DNA of 64,000 nt from Streptosporangiaceae bacterium NEAU-GS5. GTDB taxonomy: Bacteria; Actinomycetota; Actinomycetes; Streptosporangiales; Streptosporangiaceae. Below the pieces are notes generated by a model. It did no database searches. It was not told where the DNA came from and saw nothing but the letters and a program-made list of their open reading frames with translations. Positions 63,270 through 64,000 of this stretch are shown piece after piece (the stretch's first letter is position 1; each line of letters opens with the position of its first letter). The translations under genes were made by a program, and so were the position numbers. The stretch covers positions 1-64,000 of the forward strand of contig JAGFNW010000032.1 of the NCBI GenBank assembly GCA_017592665.1. Reading direction: 5' to 3'.

Positions 63270-63294
63270 CCCCCGGCGGCGCCGCCGCCGGGGG
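63270..63294. terminator. GC-rich hairpin between convergent units
   Basis: CCCCCGGCGGC (63270-63280) pairs with GCCGCCGGGGG (63284-63294) around GCC. It lies between the small ORF and the convergent GH10 gene ending at 63312. Confidence 0.75.
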
Positions 63295-63311
63295 TGACCC
63301 GTGTGTCGTGG

Positions 63312-64000
<689 letters not shown>

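Overview
The window is high-GC actinobacterial DNA with dense genes, many GTG starts, ATGA/GTGA overlaps and secreted enzymes carrying ricin-type (CBM13-like) beta-trefoils. This fits a soil-type filamentous actinomycete. Streptosporangiaceae is my inference from the repeated enzyme + RICIN architecture; nothing here proves the genus.

Layout. 1-5.7 kb: miscellaneous genes (start of a NarL-type response regulator, a two-domain universal stress protein, GNAT, TetR, AI-2E-family exporter, RibD-C/DHFR-like protein). 4.5-10.1 kb: an enolase-superfamily sugar-acid enzyme divergent from a CUT1 sugar ABC operon that ends in a GntR/FCD regulator. 10.6-18.8 kb: secreted polysaccharide enzymes (CE1 esterase-FN3-CBM2, RICIN-GH54, a beta-helix enzyme-RICIN and GH59-RICIN). 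19-31.5 kb: a deoxysugar-acid locus. It has an RbsABC-like transporter, L-fuconate dehydratase and an SDR on one strand. Divergently, it has a GntR regulator, an FAH-family diketo-deoxy-acid hydrolase, a lactonase and a complete nickel-pincer racemase set, larA-larB-larC-larE. 32-36.8 kb: RICIN-GH62, a tandem-duplicated esterase and a LacI regulator. 36.9-41.9 kb: a CUT1 operon with GH39 beta-xylosidase. 41.9-47.9 kb: a LacI regulator divergent from a third CUT1 operon with a GH63-like hydrolase. 47.9-55.4 kb: a GH-A clan hydrolase-RICIN and GH54-RICIN / GH29 alpha-L-fucosidase / GH54-RICIN. 55.8-58 kb: two tandem LacI paralogues. 58-64 kb: a SAM methyltransferase, GH27-RICIN, RICIN-GH43, a small ORF and the 3' part of a GH10 xylanase-RICIN.

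How it fits together. Secreted GH10, GH54, GH62, GH43, GH27, GH29, GH59 and CE1 enzymes would strip decorated hemicellulose (arabinoxylan, xyloglucan, galactan side chains). Three CUT1 importers, none with its own ATPase gene, would import oligosaccharides, and cytoplasmic GH39 and GH63-like enzymes would finish them. L-fucose released by the GH29 enzyme could enter the RbsABC-like importer and the non-phosphorylative L-fuconate pathway to pyruvate and L-lactate. The LarA racemase/epimerase sits in that same run of overlapping genes.

Regulation is unusually legible. At least four families of palindromes recur upstream of the enzyme and transporter genes: CGAAnCGnTTCG, TGTTAGCGnTAACA, CGAAATnATTTCG and GAAAnTTTC / TGAAyGTTTCA. 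Four LacI-family regulators are encoded among them. The arabinofuranosidase genes carry two families each, which suggests combinatorial control.
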